DNA of 64,000 bases from Oceanobacillus massiliensis str. N'diop (GCF_000285495.1 NZ_HE610977.1:654205-718204), one strand, 5' to 3'. Counted from the first letter of the stretch, positions 16,941 through 27,929 are shown. The notes: a model not told the origin generated them from the sequence alone. Translations and numbers: made by a program.

Positions 16941-19068
16941 TAAAAAGGTGGAACATGCCGAAAGCAAAATCTGGGGAGCGGCTGGAAACTTTGCCTGGAA
17001 GCGTCCATTTGCTGCACTCCTTATCATAGCGGTTATTGTTATCCCTTCATTGATTAATTATCAAGGGTCAACCTCCTATGACTCTTTGGCTGAAATTGGT
17101 GATGGATATAGCTCTGTCAGTGGATTCAATTGGATTGCAGACAGCTTTGGTCCTGGCCAGGCAATGCCAATGAATGTAGTGGTCGAAACAGAAAATGAAA
17201 TTGATGCAGCTGAGGATTTCCAAGCGATTGCTTCCATTTCACAGGAGCTGGCTGAGCTGGACGGTGTAGAACAGGTCCGCAGTGCAACGCGTCCTACCGG
17301 AGAAATTATTGAGGACTTTTTAGTTGATAATCAAACCGATTCACTTTCAGAAGGAATAGGCCAAAGCACAGAAGGCATACAAGAAATTGAATCTGGTTTA
17401 CGTGATGCCGCTTCTGAACTCGATCAATCGGCACCGCAATTGGAAGAAGCCCAAGAAGGTGTCGGACAGCTAATGCAAGGCACAGAGGATGCAAACAACG
17501 GCATATCTGAAATCAGCAGTGCATTAACCGAAATTGAGAATGGTATACAATCCGGTTCGCAGGGTGCCGAAGAAATAAGCTCCAACCTGCAGACAGTCAA
17601 GGGCAACCTTGATCAAACAATTTCAGGGAACCAGCAATTACTCCAAGGCTATCAGGCAATAGCAAAGGGCTTGTCAGACTTCGGCACATCATCTATGGAT
17701 CCAGATGATTTGAATGAAATGATCAGCACATTGGAAAGCTCTAAAACAAATATGGAATCTGTATTTAATACAGCTGTTGCAGCCAATCCAGGACTTCAGC
17801 AGGACCAGGGCTTTATGGAAGCATACATGACAGCCCAAGGCCAAATTGACGGAGTAATTGAGGCAGTAGAGCAAATGCAGCAGCAGCTTGGACAGCTTGC
17901 GGGAATCCAAACACAGCTGGAGGAACAAGTAATTGCACCTCTCAATGAGCTAAATAGCGGCCTCGAAAAGTCCATTGACGGACAGCAACAGCTATCTGCT
18001 GCTATTGGTGAACTTATAACAGGTATCGAACAGCTTCAATCCGGGCTGAATCAGGCTGCTAGCGGCCAAGGCCAGGTTGTCGATAATCTACCAGGCTTAC
18101 AAGATGGTCTAAGCCAGATTTATGGTGGACAGGAGGAACTGAATACTGCCTTCGCCTCCATGCAGGATCAGCTGGAACAACTATCTTCCGGTTTGAACGA
18201 GGGTTCTGATGGACTCCAGCAGGTTGATAACGGCCTTTCGGAAATCGGAAGCTACCTTGATGAGCTGGATATGGGCGACAATCCGCTTGTCCTTATACCT
18301 GAAGAAGCACTTGAAAATGAAGACTTTATGAAGGGAACAGAATCCTATGTTTCCGAGGATAAGACGATTACTAAATTTGAGGTTATACTTTCCTCTAACC
18401 CTTATTCAACAGAGGCCATGGAAATGGTTGATCTGGTTAAAGATACTGTTAATGATGCAAAAGACAATACGCTATTTGAAGATAGCGATCCAAAAATCGG
18501 CGGTATCAGCAGTACAAACAATGATCTGCAGAATATTTCCGATAAAGATTTCTCTCGAACTGTCATCTTAATGATCAGTGGAATATTCATAATGCTCGTC
18601 ATCCTATTAAGAGGAATCATTATGCCGCTTTATCTAATTGGTTCATTAGTATTAACATACTTCACGTCAATGGGTGTAGGTGAATTCATCTTCGTTAAAC
18701 TCCTGGGCTATGATGGAATGACTTGGGCAATCCCATTCTTTGCTTTTGTAATGCTGATGGCTTTAGGAATTGATTACAGTATCTTCCTGATGGATCGGTT
18801 TAACGAATACAGAGATATTTCGATTAAAGAAGCATTGCTTCAATCGATGAAGAAAATGGGTACTGTCATTCTCTCAGCAGCAATTATTCTAGGAGGCACA
18901 TTCGGTGCAATGCTGCCATCCGGCGTGTTATCACTGCTGCAGATAGCAACGGTAGTATTAACCGGCCTGTTCCTGTATGCATTTATCATGCTTCCATTAT
19001 TCATCCCTATAATGGTTCGCTTATTCGGTAAATACAACTGGTGGCCATTTAAACATCATATGAAATAG
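16924..19068 (+). CDS. MMPL-family transporter, C-terminal part (split by a frameshift)
   Basis: The 714-residue frame continues the transporter in the +1 frame. It has one hydrophobic helix (about 28-46), a large extracellular region (about 50-520) of repeated Gln/Ser/Gly/Glu-rich helical segments resembling a coiled coil, then the second helix bundle with ALGIDYSIFLMDRFNEYR. The formal start TTG lies inside the upstream gene and has no convincing Shine-Dalgarno, so this is unlikely to be an independent gene. The first frame ends FWEKIV and this one starts FWPFDKK; deleting one A gives a continuous reading. Confidence 0.8.
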   Translation: MFWPFDKKVEHAESKIWGAAGNFAWKRPFAALLIIAVIVIPSLINYQGSTSYDSLAEIGDGYSSVSGFNWIADSFGPGQAMPMNVVVETENEIDAAEDFQAIASISQELAELDGVEQVRSATRPTGEIIEDFLVDNQTDSLSEGIGQSTEGIQEIESGLRDAASELDQSAPQLEEAQEGVGQLMQGTEDANNGISEISSALTEIENGIQSGSQGAEEISSNLQTVKGNLDQTISGNQQLLQGYQAIAKGLSDFGTSSMDPDDLNEMISTLESSKTNMESVFNTAVAANPGLQQDQGFMEAYMTAQGQIDGVIEAVEQMQQQLGQLAGIQTQLEEQVIAPLNELNSGLEKSIDGQQQLSAAIGELITGIEQLQSGLNQAASGQGQVVDNLPGLQDGLSQIYGGQEELNTAFASMQDQLEQLSSGLNEGSDGLQQVDNGLSEIGSYLDELDMGDNPLVLIPEEALENEDFMKGTESYVSEDKTITKFEVILSSNPYSTEAMEMVDLVKDTVNDAKDNTLFEDSDPKIGGISSTNNDLQNISDKDFSRTVILMISGIFIMLVILLRGIIMPLYLIGSLVLTYFTSMGVGEFIFVKLLGYDGMTWAIPFFAFVMLMALGIDYSIFLMDRFNEYRDISIKEALLQSMKKMGTVILSAAIILGGTFGAMLPSGVLSLLQIATVVLTGLFLYAFIMLPLFIPIMVRLFGKYNWWPFKHHMK

Positions 19069-19070
19069 TA

Positions 19071-19107
19071 AAAACCCTGCTGATTTATAATAAATCAGCA
19101 GGGTTTT
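19071..19107 (+). terminator. Intrinsic terminator of the marR-MMPL operon
   Basis: AAAACCCTGCTGATTTA and TAAATCAGCAGGGTTTT form a perfect 17-bp stem around TAA; T-rich sequence follows. Confidence 0.9.
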
Positions 19108-19179
19108 CATTTGTTGGCACTAGTAGAAGAGAGGGAAGAGATTTGGATTTTGCTGTCTAGCTCCCAAATCTTTACCTAT

Positions 19180-20253
19180 TTACGATTTACTGACTCGATT
19201 TATTATTTCGATTACGCGGTCACGGGATTTTTCGCTTTTATATTCCTGCATTTCTTTAACCATCATTGGTCCGGATTCGATTAATTTTGATAGGTGATGC
19301 TGTAAAGTCTGTTCTGTTAGTTCCTCTTCCTCGAGGACTTTTGCATAACCCTTTTCAAGGAATGATTTGGCGTTAATAATTTGGTCTCCCCTGCTTGCCC
19401 CTTTTGATAACGGAACGAGAAGCATCGGGATTCCCAATGCAAGAAATTCAAAGATGGCATTTGAGCCTGCACGGGATAATATATAATCTGATGCTGCAAA
19501 GATATCCTTCAGCTCGTCGTTAATATATTCAAATTGGACATACCCATTTTCGTCGATCGAATCATCAATTTTATCCAGTCCGCAGATATGTATAATCTGA
19601 AATGATTTCAGCAGTTCTGGTAAGCTTTCTCTTACTGTTTGATTGATTTTATGGGAACCGCCGCTTCCGCCCATGATCAGCAGAACGGGCAGTTGACCGG
19701 TCAATCCTGCAAACTCCAAACCTTTTTCCCTGCTCCCTTTAAAGAGCTCATCACGTACGACAGCACCCACATATTCCGCTTTTTTCTCCGGGAGATATTG
19801 CATCGTTTCCGGAAATGTTGCCAGCACCTTTTTAGTAAAAGGTATAGAAAGCTTATTGGCAAGCCCCGGTGTAAAGTCTGATTCATGGATAACGGATGGA
19901 ACACCGCGCAATTTTGCGGCAGCTACCACTGGCACTGAAACAAATCCTCCTTTAGAAAATATGACAGAAGGCTTCCGCTTGCCAATAATCCGATATGCCT
20001 GCATAGTCCCTTTGATTACTTTAAATGGATCTTTTAAATTTTCCTTGGAAATATATCTTCTCAATTTTCCGGTCGAGATAGGATGATATGTAACACCCTC
20101 CAGCTGTCCGATCAGCTTTCGTTCTATTCCATTATAAGATCCTATATAATCGATCTCCCACCCCTTGTCCTGGTAAAAAGGAATTAAGGCCAGATTAACA
20201 ATCACATGCCCAGCAGTTCCTCCACCGGTAAATAGAATACGTTTCTTTTTCAT
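19180..20253 (-). CDS. murG: MurG-type UDP-GlcNAc:lipid I glycosyltransferase
   Basis: The 357-residue protein has the MurG/GT28 hallmarks: an N-terminal glycine loop TGGGTAGH, IFSKGGFVSVP, HESDFTPGLANK, a central MGGSGGSHKIN and the UDP-sugar-binding SRAGSNAIFEFLALGIPMLLVPL. MurG adds GlcNAc to lipid I on the inner face of the membrane, giving lipid II. Here it stands alone, without mra, mur or fts neighbours, so it is probably a second MurG paralogue as seen in some Bacillus species. AAAGGAAG precedes the ATG. It is divergent from the MATE gene. Confidence 0.88.
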   Translation of the reverse strand: MKKKRILFTGGGTAGHVIVNLALIPFYQDKGWEIDYIGSYNGIERKLIGQLEGVTYHPISTGKLRRYISKENLKDPFKVIKGTMQAYRIIGKRKPSVIFSKGGFVSVPVVAAAKLRGVPSVIHESDFTPGLANKLSIPFTKKVLATFPETMQYLPEKKAEYVGAVVRDELFKGSREKGLEFAGLTGQLPVLLIMGGSGGSHKINQTVRESLPELLKSFQIIHICGLDKIDDSIDENGYVQFEYINDELKDIFAASDYILSRAGSNAIFEFLALGIPMLLVPLSKGASRGDQIINAKSFLEKGYAKVLEEEELTEQTLQHHLSKLIESGPMMVKEMQEYKSEKSRDRVIEIINRVSKS

Positions 20254-20366
20254 AATCGTACTTCCTTTCTTTCACAAATCATCTTAACCAAGTATAATAA
20301 TCTTTATGCTTCATTAGGATTACACTCTCTATCCTATTAGAAAATATGCAAAAAAGGAAGAGTTTA

Positions 20367-21737
20367 ATGTACCAAACAACAAGCATCAAAGAAAAGATTA
20401 GACTTTTTATTATTATAATGCTCCCCATCTTAATTACACAAATAAGCTTAAATCTGATGACATTCTTCGATACCGTAATGTCCGGTCGGGCTGGTGCAGA
20501 GGAGCTGGCTGGTGTTGCAATTGGATCAAGCCTTTGGATACCAATATCGACGGGTATCAATGGTATTGTACTGGCAATAACGCCGATTATTGCCCACACA
20601 ATCGGTGCTAAAAAGGACCATGAAGTTCCTGGAATTCTGCAGCAGGGAATATATCTGGCAATTGCCCTATCCTTTGTCATTATAGGATTTGGTGCACTGC
20701 TGCTTGAACCTTTGCTTTCATTGATGGAACTGGAAAGCGAGGTTCGGTATGTCGCCAAGTACTATCTTATTGCACTAGGGGCAGGGATTATACCATTATT
20801 TATTTTTAATACGATCCGGTCTTTTATGGATGGCTTAGGGCAAACACGCGCCTCCATGGTAATTATTCTTGTCTCTTTGCCTCTTAATATCATTTTTAAT
20901 TATATTTTTATATTTGGTAAATTAGGACTTCCTGTATTTGGAGGTATTGGAGCAGGGATTGCCACATCCCTGACCTATTGGCTCGTTTGCGTGATTTCTC
21001 TGATTGTAATGGCGAGGGTACAGCCATTTAGTGGATTTTCTTTGTTTAGTAAATGGTTAAAACCATCGATAGCTGCGTGGCTCAGCCAACTGAAAATCGG
21101 TCTTCCGATCGGTGCGGCAGTATTTTTTGAAACGAGTATCTTTTCAGCAGTTACCTTATTAATGAGTGTCTATAACACATTCACACTTGCAGCACATCAG
21201 GCAGCAATGAATTTTGCCACACTGCTGTACATGATTCCACTGAGTGTTGGTATGGCTTTAACCATTACGGTTGGATTTGAGGCAGGGGCAAAACGTTTCA
21301 AAGATGCCCGCACCTATGGTTATATTGGAATGAGCGGCGGTGTATTTATTGCCATATTTGCAGGCATTATTCTTTATGTCTTCAATGGTCCGGTTGCAGC
21401 TTTATACAACACGGAACCCGAAGTAATCGAACTGACAAGGCAATTTATCTACTATGCGATTTTCTATCAGTTGGCAGATGCATTTGGAGCACCTATCCAA
21501 GGAGCACTTCGCGGCTATAAAGATGTGAACATGACATTTGTTATAGCATTTGTATCCTATTGGATTATTGGACTGCCTGTTGGCTGGGTATTGGCAAATT
21601 ATACATCTCTTGAACCGTTTGGGTACTGGGTTGGCATTATCGTCGGACTCAGCTTCGGTGCGGCAGCTCTATTATGGAGACTGATTCAAATACAAGGAAG
21701 TTATGACAAAGCAAATAAAAACTCATCAGCAGATTGA
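20367..21737 (+). CDS. MATE-family multidrug efflux transporter
   Basis: From the ATG at 20367 (AAAGGAAGAG upstream) the protein has 456 residues and twelve hydrophobic segments in two similar halves, with typical MATE stretches (PILITQISLNLMTFFDTVMSG, QGALRGYKDVNMTFVIAFVSYWIIGLPVGWVL). It would exchange cationic compounds for Na+ or H+. An in-frame ATG at 20346 lacks a Shine-Dalgarno. Its stop codon lies inside the bidirectional terminator shared with the nucleoside transporter. Confidence 0.9.
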   Translation: MYQTTSIKEKIRLFIIIMLPILITQISLNLMTFFDTVMSGRAGAEELAGVAIGSSLWIPISTGINGIVLAITPIIAHTIGAKKDHEVPGILQQGIYLAIALSFVIIGFGALLLEPLLSLMELESEVRYVAKYYLIALGAGIIPLFIFNTIRSFMDGLGQTRASMVIILVSLPLNIIFNYIFIFGKLGLPVFGGIGAGIATSLTYWLVCVISLIVMARVQPFSGFSLFSKWLKPSIAAWLSQLKIGLPIGAAVFFETSIFSAVTLLMSVYNTFTLAAHQAAMNFATLLYMIPLSVGMALTITVGFEAGAKRFKDARTYGYIGMSGGVFIAIFAGIILYVFNGPVAALYNTEPEVIELTRQFIYYAIFYQLADAFGAPIQGALRGYKDVNMTFVIAFVSYWIIGLPVGWVLANYTSLEPFGYWVGIIVGLSFGAAALLWRLIQIQGSYDKANKNSSAD

Positions 21738-21753
21738 TTGCTGATGAGTTTTT
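21717..21753. terminator. Bidirectional terminator between MATE and nupC genes
   Basis: AAAAACTCATCAGC and GCTGATGAGTTTTT form a perfect 14-bp stem with A- and T-runs on both sides. It serves both convergent genes and includes the MATE stop codon. Confidence 0.9.
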
Positions 21754-21766
21754 ATTATATATGATT

Positions 21767-22954
21767 CTATAAGAATAATCCTGCAACTGTTGCAGATAAG
21801 ATAGAAGTAAGTATGGCACCTGCCAATAGCTTCATTCCAAATTTAGAAACAATTGCAGCTTTTGCTGTATCGATACCTTTTACTGTTCCAGCAATGATTC
21901 CAATGGAAGAGAAATTGGCAAAGCTTGTCAGGAATACCGAAACAATACCGACTGTTTTCTCAGACATCGTACCAATCATCGGCTCGAAATCAAGCATAGC
22001 AACGAATTCATTGGTAATGATTTTCGTACCCATTATCGCACCAGCATCCAGTACCTCACTCGGCGCTATTCCCATCAGTAACCCGATCGGCGCAAGGACA
22101 TATCCCAAGATCTGCTGGAGGGTAACACCAGCAAATACTGCTTGGATAATCCAATTCACAAGTTCAAGTGAGGCAATAAAGGCTATCAGCATTGCAGCAA
22201 CTATCAGTGCAATCTTCCCTCCTTCAAGTGCTCCATTACCCATTGCTTCGAAAATGCTCTTATCATTTGTAACATTTGAGACATCCACATAGTCATCTTC
22301 TTTAGATACATTCACAGGGGCGATAATCGAAGCAATCATTAAAGCACTGAACATATTTAACGGAAGTGCCACCAATATGTATTCAGCAGGCAGCATTTGA
22401 ATATATGCACCAACGATGGATGCAGACACAGAACTCATTGCCGACGCACTTACAATATATAAGCGATTCGCTGTTAAATGATGGAACTGGGAACGGATTG
22501 CTATTAATGCTTCAGACTGACCGAAGAAAATACTATTAACCCCGTTAAATGATTCAATCCTTGGCAATCCGGTAATTCTTGAAATAAGTCCACCAATGTA
22601 TTTGATAATGGTTGGAAGAATTTTCAAATATGTCAATACTGAGAGAATGGTCGCGAAAAAGACAATAAGCAGCAATACGTTAAAGAAAAATACGCCACCT
22701 TCTTCAAGCATAAATCCTCCAACAACAAAGCTAATTCCTTCTGTTCCAAATTCAATCAATTTATTAAACACTGCTGATATACCAGTTATGATTGTATTTC
22801 CAAGCTCTGTTGAGAACATGAACCATGTGATCAGCAGTTGGCAGACGAGCATGATCCCTATGCCTTTATAATTAATATTTTTCTTATCATTGGACATAAG
22901 AAAGGCTAATGCCAATGTTACGATAACTGCAAAAATACCGAGAAGAATATCCAC
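21767..22954 (-). CDS. nupC: NupC-type concentrative nucleoside transporter
   Basis: The 395-residue membrane protein belongs to the CNT family, shown by GQSEALIAIRSQ, SASAMSSVSASIVGAYI and the C-terminal FANFSSIGIIAGTVKGI. It imports nucleosides with H+ or Na+. The start is GTG at 22954 with AAAGGAGG upstream. A cre-like site at 23083-23096 suggests catabolite repression. Substrate preference cannot be told from the sequence. Confidence 0.88.
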   Translation of the reverse strand: MDILLGIFAVIVTLALAFLMSNDKKNINYKGIGIMLVCQLLITWFMFSTELGNTIITGISAVFNKLIEFGTEGISFVVGGFMLEEGGVFFFNVLLLIVFFATILSVLTYLKILPTIIKYIGGLISRITGLPRIESFNGVNSIFFGQSEALIAIRSQFHHLTANRLYIVSASAMSSVSASIVGAYIQMLPAEYILVALPLNMFSALMIASIIAPVNVSKEDDYVDVSNVTNDKSIFEAMGNGALEGGKIALIVAAMLIAFIASLELVNWIIQAVFAGVTLQQILGYVLAPIGLLMGIAPSEVLDAGAIMGTKIITNEFVAMLDFEPMIGTMSEKTVGIVSVFLTSFANFSSIGIIAGTVKGIDTAKAAIVSKFGMKLLAGAILTSILSATVAGLFL

Positions 22955-23082
22955 GGTAGACCTCCTTTAGTTTGCTGTATTAATTTAGTTTTTCCCTAAT
23001 TTCAGAATTGATTAACATATAAAAGTAAAAATTCCAACTTACTAAACCGGACATTCAATGCCTGACCAAGTTACCGGTGGAG

Positions 23083-23096
23083 AGGTTGCGTTTACA
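23083..23096 (-). promoter_or_regulatory. Candidate CcpA (cre) site upstream of nupC
   Basis: The minus strand reads TGTAAACGCAACCT, matching TGWAARCGYTWNCW at 13 of 14 positions. It lies about 130 bases before the start codon in an otherwise gene-free 440-base region (22955-23394). A weaker match (AGTAAACGTTGGTT) occurs on the minus strand near 23170. No clear promoter was assigned. Confidence 0.55.
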
Positions 23097-23295
23097 TCCT
23101 ACCTTCTTCCCCGGATAATTTCGTCCAATTGCTGACAAGATAAAAGCCGTTTTCCTTTTGTATAATTAACCAACGTTTACTATAATATTCGTTCCCGTAC
23201 TATTTTGCAATGGTTATCTAAAAGGATTTATAAGTGTAAATATTATGAAGAGTAGTAGAATTTCTGCATGATTTGAAACTATATAGAACCAAACA

Positions 23296-23333
23296 GAAAA
23301 GTCCATTGCTGGGCTACTTATCAGCAATGGACT
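23296..23333 (-). terminator. Intrinsic terminator of odhAB
   Basis: AGTCCATTGCTG and CAGCAATGGACT form a perfect 12-bp stem followed by TTTT on the minus strand, about 60 bases after the odhB stop. Confidence 0.85.
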
Positions 23334-23394
23334 TCTATCATAAAGTCTGTTCATTTATAGGATTTTTAAGTCATTAACTCAGATGAGAATTAAA

Positions 23395-24657
23395 TTAGCC
23401 TTCCAGCAATAAATCATATGGGTCTTCAAGCATTTGCTTGATTCGTACAAGGAATTGGACAGCTTCTTTGCCATCAACAATCCGATGGTCGTAGGATAAT
23501 GCGAGATACATCATTGGACGAACTTCGATCGAATCGTCTGGCATCACCATTGCACGTTTAACAATATTATGCATTCCAAGGATTCCAACCTGTGGTGCAT
23601 TCAGAATAGGAGTGGACATCATCGAACCAAATGTACCTCCATTGGTAATGGTAAATGATCCACCTTGCAAATCACTTAACGCTAATTTATTGTCACGCGC
23701 TTTTGTACCTAAATCAACGATATCACTTTCAATATCTGCAAAATCTTTACGATCTGCATCACGCACAACTGGAACTACTAATCCATCATCTGTTGATACA
23801 GCAATACCAATATCATAGAATTTCTTGATGACCAGTTCATTTCCCTGTATTTCAGCATTAAGTAATGGGAATTCTTTCAATGCTCCAACCACAGCTTTTG
23901 TGAAAAAGGACATAAAACCAAGTTTCACACCATTTTTCTTTAGAAATTTTTCTTTTCGTTCACTGCGCAATTTCATGACAGCAGTCATGTCTACTTCGTT
24001 AAATGTTGTCAGCATGGCAGATTCCTGCTGAACATTAACAAGGTTTTTCGCGATTGTTTGACGGCGTCGGGTCATTTTCACACGTTCAACCGGTTTTTCA
24101 AACTCTGTTTTTGCAGCTTTTGGAGCTTCCGATTTTGCTGGCTGGGAAGCTTTAGGCTCATTTCCTGCCTTTGCCGCAGCTTCTACATCTTCAGGACGGA
24201 CACGACCTAATGGATCGCGCGCAGACACTTTGCTTAAGTCGATATTCAGCTCACGGGCACGTTTTCTCGCAGCTGGAGAAGCGATAAAGTCACCGGTGCC
24301 GCTCTCAGTGGCAGGTGCTTCTTTTTCAGATGCTTTTGATGCTTGCGGTTTTTCCTCTTTTGCTTCCGGCTTTTCTTCTTTTGGTGTTTCTTCAGCAGGA
24401 GCTGAATCACCGCCTGCCTCTCCATTTTCATCCAGTTTTGCGATGGTATCTCCCACTGCTACATCATCGCCTTCTTCACTTAGAATCTCAGTAATGACAC
24501 CAGAGAATTCAGCGTTGACTTCTACATTTACTTTATCTGTTTCCAATTCAACGATTGGATCTCCCTTTGCAATTTTTTCACCTTTTTTAACAAGCCATTC
24601 AGCGATCGTACCCTCTGTGATGGATTCTGCTAGTTCTGGAATCTTAATTTCTTGCAC
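23395..24657 (-). CDS. odhB: Dihydrolipoamide succinyltransferase, E2 of 2-oxoglutarate dehydrogenase
   Basis: The 420-residue protein has an N-terminal lipoyl domain (1-77) with the lipoylated Lys42 in ETDKVNVEV, a Glu/Ala/Pro/Lys-rich linker, and a peripheral-subunit-binding domain (about 125-165, [13 protein letters not shown]). The C-terminal catalytic domain ends with SYDHRIVDG (His391, Asp395). It transfers succinyl groups to CoA in the TCA cycle. The start is GTG at 24657 behind GGGGG; the gene overlaps the end of odhA by 14 bases. Confidence 0.95.
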   Translation of the reverse strand: MQEIKIPELAESITEGTIAEWLVKKGEKIAKGDPIVELETDKVNVEVNAEFSGVITEILSEEGDDVAVGDTIAKLDENGEAGGDSAPAEETPKEEKPEAKEEKPQASKASEKEAPATESGTGDFIASPAARKRARELNIDLSKVSARDPLGRVRPEDVEAAAKAGNEPKASQPAKSEAPKAAKTEFEKPVERVKMTRRRQTIAKNLVNVQQESAMLTTFNEVDMTAVMKLRSERKEKFLKKNGVKLGFMSFFTKAVVGALKEFPLLNAEIQGNELVIKKFYDIGIAVSTDDGLVVPVVRDADRKDFADIESDIVDLGTKARDNKLALSDLQGGSFTITNGGTFGSMMSTPILNAPQVGILGMHNIVKRAMVMPDDSIEVRPMMYLALSYDHRIVDGKEAVQFLVRIKQMLEDPYDLLLEG

Positions 24658-27514
24658 TGGAATTTCCCCCTTCAGATGTGGTTAATGCTAGATTTATGAT
24701 CTTATTTTGAGCTGTTTTATGAACACTTGGTATCCCTCCAGCTGGCGCAGACCGGTTTGGACGGCTGATTACACGTAATGTCTGACCTTCCTGCAATAGG
24801 TCTCTTAAGTAATCATCAACAAAATTCCAAGCACCCATGTTTCTAGGTTCTTCTTGCACCCAAACTATTTCCTTTACATTTGGCAGCTGTTTCAATTCCT
24901 CTGCCAATGCTTTTTGTGGAAATGGATAAATTTGTTCTAATCGAATTGCTCGCAACCACTCGAAGTTATCCTCTGAATTGTCAATCGCTTCTTCGATATC
25001 AATCATGACCTTCCCGCTTCCGATCAATAGACGCGTTGCTTTTTCCTTACTGATTTCAAGGTTAGGCTGGTCACGCAACGTTTGGAATTTCCCTTCAGAG
25101 AATTCCACAGCTGCTGATGCCATTCGCTGATTCCGGATCAGGCTGCTTTTTGGAGTCATTAGGATCAACGGTCTTGCCTCTTCACGGTCACGCAATGCTG
25201 CCTGTCTGCGCAATAAATGAAATAGCTGTGCAGACGATGTTACATTGGCAACAATCCAGTTGTTCTCAGCAGCCATCTGCAGATATCTTTCTAATCGGGC
25301 ACTGGAATGCTCTGGTCCCTGTCCCTCATAACCATGCGGCAATAGCATAACCATGTTGGATTTTTCTCCCCACTTGGCCCTGGAAGAAGAAATGAATTGA
25401 TCGAATATAACCTGTCCTGCATTCGCAAAATCACCAAATTGCGCTTCCCAGATAACAAGCGTATTTGGCGCCTGCACACTATAGCCATATTCAAATCCAA
25501 GCACACCTGCCTCTGATAATGGACTGTTGCGAATATCAAAGGATGCTTTCGCCTCCGATAATCCGTGCAGTGGGCTATACTTTTCATTTGTTTCCGTATC
25601 ATGGAGTACGATATGTCTGTGGGCAAATGTACCTCTTTCGGTATCCTGACCAGTTAAGCGGATCGGGATACCATCACATAGAATCGAAGCATATGCCAAT
25701 GCTTCCCCAGTACCCCAGTCTGCTTTATTTCCTTCATTTAAAGCATCGGCACGGCGTTTCAGGATTTTCTCTGTTTTTCTGTATCCATTAAAGCCTTCCG
25801 GACGTTTTAATAGTTCCTGATTCAATGCTTTTAAAACATCCAGATCTACGGCCGTTTCAAATTGATCCAAACCATTCAATAACACTTCCGGCATTAGCTT
25901 CGCTTCCGGATTTCCTATTTCATTTTCTACCATTGTGGAGTAGATATCACTTAATTTTGTATCAACCGTTTGTTTTATCTGCTCAAAATCATCTTCTTTT
26001 ATAATCCCTTTTTCTTGAAGAGATTCAGCAAAAAGGGCAGATACCGATGGATGATTATCAATTTCACTATATAAATTGGGCTGTGTCGTCCTCGGTTCGT
26101 CCATTTCATTGTGTCCATAGCGACGATAACCAACTAAATCTATCAGAAAGTCTTTATTGAATTTTTTTCTGTATTCATATGCTATTTTAATAGCGGAGAT
26201 GCACGAAATTGGATCATCGGCATTTACGCGAATGACCGGAATTTCAAAGCCCTTCGCCAAATCACTCGCATAGCGAGTCGAGCGGCCGTCTTCACGGTCC
26301 GTTGTATAACCAAGCTGGTTGTTCGCGATAATATGGAGTGTTCCGCCTGTACTGTAACCCGGCAATCCACTCAAATTCAAAGTTTCTGCAACAACACCCT
26401 CACCAATAAAGGCTGCATCACCATGGATTAAAACAGGAAAGGCTTTATTGGTATCACGCTTTGGATAGCCTTTTTCTTTACGCTCATCCTGTGCAGCACG
26501 GGCGAAGCCTTCCACAACCGGATTAACGAATTCCAAATGGGACGGATTGTGTGCAAGTGTTATTCTTGTTTTGATTTCCCCGTTTTCAACTTCTTTTTTT
26601 GCCCCATAGTGATATTTCACATCGCCAGTCCAGCCATAATTAATCCCCATTGAACCTTCTGAGGGCATTAATTCTTTATCTTTCGAATAATTGAATTCAG
26701 AGAATATCTTGTCATACGGTTTGCCCAGCACATTGGCAAGTACCGATAGGCGTCCACGATGGGCCATTCCCATCATGACATTTTCAATCTGATCCTCTGC
26801 CGCATAATGGACAATCCGATCAATCATAGGCACCATGACCTCAAGGCCTTCGATTGAGAAACGTTTCTGCCCAACGAATGTTTTTTGCAAGAATCCTTCA
26901 AATCCTTCCACATCCACCAAACGTTTCAGAACTGTTTTTCGTTGTTCATCAGATAATTCCAATCTGGCTTTTCCATCTTCAATTAAATCGAAAAGCCACT
27001 CCCGTTCTTCATGATTATTGACGTGATCATACTCGAACGTTATGGTACCTGTATAATATTTTTTTAATCGGTTTACAACATCTAAACCATTCTCCACATC
27101 ACTTGCTGCTTTATCCCATAGCCATGCTGCCGGGATTTTTTTCAAATCATCTTCACTTAAATCGTATGTCGCTAAATTCAGCACTTCTCCATTATTGCCT
27201 CTATAGCCGCCGACAGGATAGATATCTGCCTCCATGTGGCCATAACGGCGAATAGCCTCAACAAGTTTCATCGCTGAGGTCAACTTTTTCACATCGTATT
27301 CAGATGGTGATTGTGATTGTGTTTCTGTCTGTCCTGCACCGTTCGGCTGATCCATCCATGCAGGAGCTCCATAAATATCGAAAATCTCTTTAATAGAAGA
27401 TTCAACCGCTTCCGGATCCTCTTTGTATAATTCATATTGCTGCTCTATATACCCCGTGTTTGGACCATGAAACTGCCCCCAGAATCTTTCTACAGATTCT
27501 CCATTTTCTGCCAC
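24644..27514 (-). CDS. odhA: 2-oxoglutarate dehydrogenase E1 component
   Basis: The protein is about 956 residues, the usual length, with [36 protein letters not shown] (thiamine diphosphate region) and [18 protein letters not shown]. It decarboxylates 2-oxoglutarate and passes the succinyl group to OdhB. The frame is open to an ATG at 27529 with no Shine-Dalgarno. The GTG at 27514 has GGGGG seven bases upstream and is preferred. The promoter and a cre-like site lie just upstream. E3 (lpd) is not in the window. Confidence 0.95.
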   Translation of the reverse strand: MAENGESVERFWGQFHGPNTGYIEQQYELYKEDPEAVESSIKEIFDIYGAPAWMDQPNGAGQTETQSQSPSEYDVKKLTSAMKLVEAIRRYGHMEADIYPVGGYRGNNGEVLNLATYDLSEDDLKKIPAAWLWDKAASDVENGLDVVNRLKKYYTGTITFEYDHVNNHEEREWLFDLIEDGKARLELSDEQRKTVLKRLVDVEGFEGFLQKTFVGQKRFSIEGLEVMVPMIDRIVHYAAEDQIENVMMGMAHRGRLSVLANVLGKPYDKIFSEFNYSKDKELMPSEGSMGINYGWTGDVKYHYGAKKEVENGEIKTRITLAHNPSHLEFVNPVVEGFARAAQDERKEKGYPKRDTNKAFPVLIHGDAAFIGEGVVAETLNLSGLPGYSTGGTLHIIANNQLGYTTDREDGRSTRYASDLAKGFEIPVIRVNADDPISCISAIKIAYEYRKKFNKDFLIDLVGYRRYGHNEMDEPRTTQPNLYSEIDNHPSVSALFAESLQEKGIIKEDDFEQIKQTVDTKLSDIYSTMVENEIGNPEAKLMPEVLLNGLDQFETAVDLDVLKALNQELLKRPEGFNGYRKTEKILKRRADALNEGNKADWGTGEALAYASILCDGIPIRLTGQDTERGTFAHRHIVLHDTETNEKYSPLHGLSEAKASFDIRNSPLSEAGVLGFEYGYSVQAPNTLVIWEAQFGDFANAGQVIFDQFISSSRAKWGEKSNMVMLLPHGYEGQGPEHSSARLERYLQMAAENNWIVANVTSSAQLFHLLRRQAALRDREEARPLILMTPKSSLIRNQRMASAAVEFSEGKFQTLRDQPNLEISKEKATRLLIGSGKVMIDIEEAIDNSEDNFEWLRAIRLEQIYPFPQKALAEELKQLPNVKEIVWVQEEPRNMGAWNFVDDYLRDLLQEGQTLRVISRPNRSAPAGGIPSVHKTAQNKIINLALTTSEGGNSSARN

Positions 27515-27551
27515 GTCTGATACCCCCATTAGAAGTTAACTTTTCCCGCTA

Positions 27552-27598
27552 TGTAAACGGTTCAATTTCATTATAGAATTGACACTTCATTTCATCAA
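27552..27598 (-). promoter_or_regulatory. odhAB promoter with overlapping cre-like site
   Basis: On the minus strand TTGATG (27593-27598) and TATAAT (27570-27575) are 17 bases apart. A cre-like sequence TGTAAACGGTTCAA (plus strand, 27552-27565; 12 of 14 consensus positions) covers the expected start of transcription, a position where CcpA would repress. Confidence 0.65.
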
Positions 27599-27821
27599 CT
27601 AATATACCCTATTTTATGCATTGTTACAACATATGTTCAGAATTTGTTTAATATATAAATTTTATATTAACGAAATTAATGCGAATAAGTGTCTCAAATG
27701 TTTTTCTTGAATAAAACATACAGCTTTATACTCAAACTTCACAGAATCATTTTTTTTCGTTATAATAGGGAATAATAAATTGAAATATGTGTTATTTGTA
27801 GAGATTAAGGAGGATGTTTAC

Positions 27822-27923
27822 ATGAAATTAGCATTATTAATCGGTGTTATGGTAACATTTGTTATCTCCATGTTTACTTCAGGTTACGAATCAAAACCGG
27901 GAGTACCAAAACAGAATCAATAA
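27822..27923 (+). CDS. Small membrane peptide of 33 residues
   Basis: A 33-codon frame follows AAGGAGG with 9 bases of spacing. The peptide has one hydrophobic helix (about 2-20, LALLIGVMVTFVISMF) and a short polar tail ending PGVPKQNQ. A promoter-like pair (TTCACA-17-TATAAT, ending near 27769) lies upstream and a strong terminator follows at once, so it is an independent transcription unit. I do not recognise the family. Confidence 0.65.
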   Translation: MKLALLIGVMVTFVISMFTSGYESKPGVPKQNQ

Positions 27924-27929
27924 TAGATA

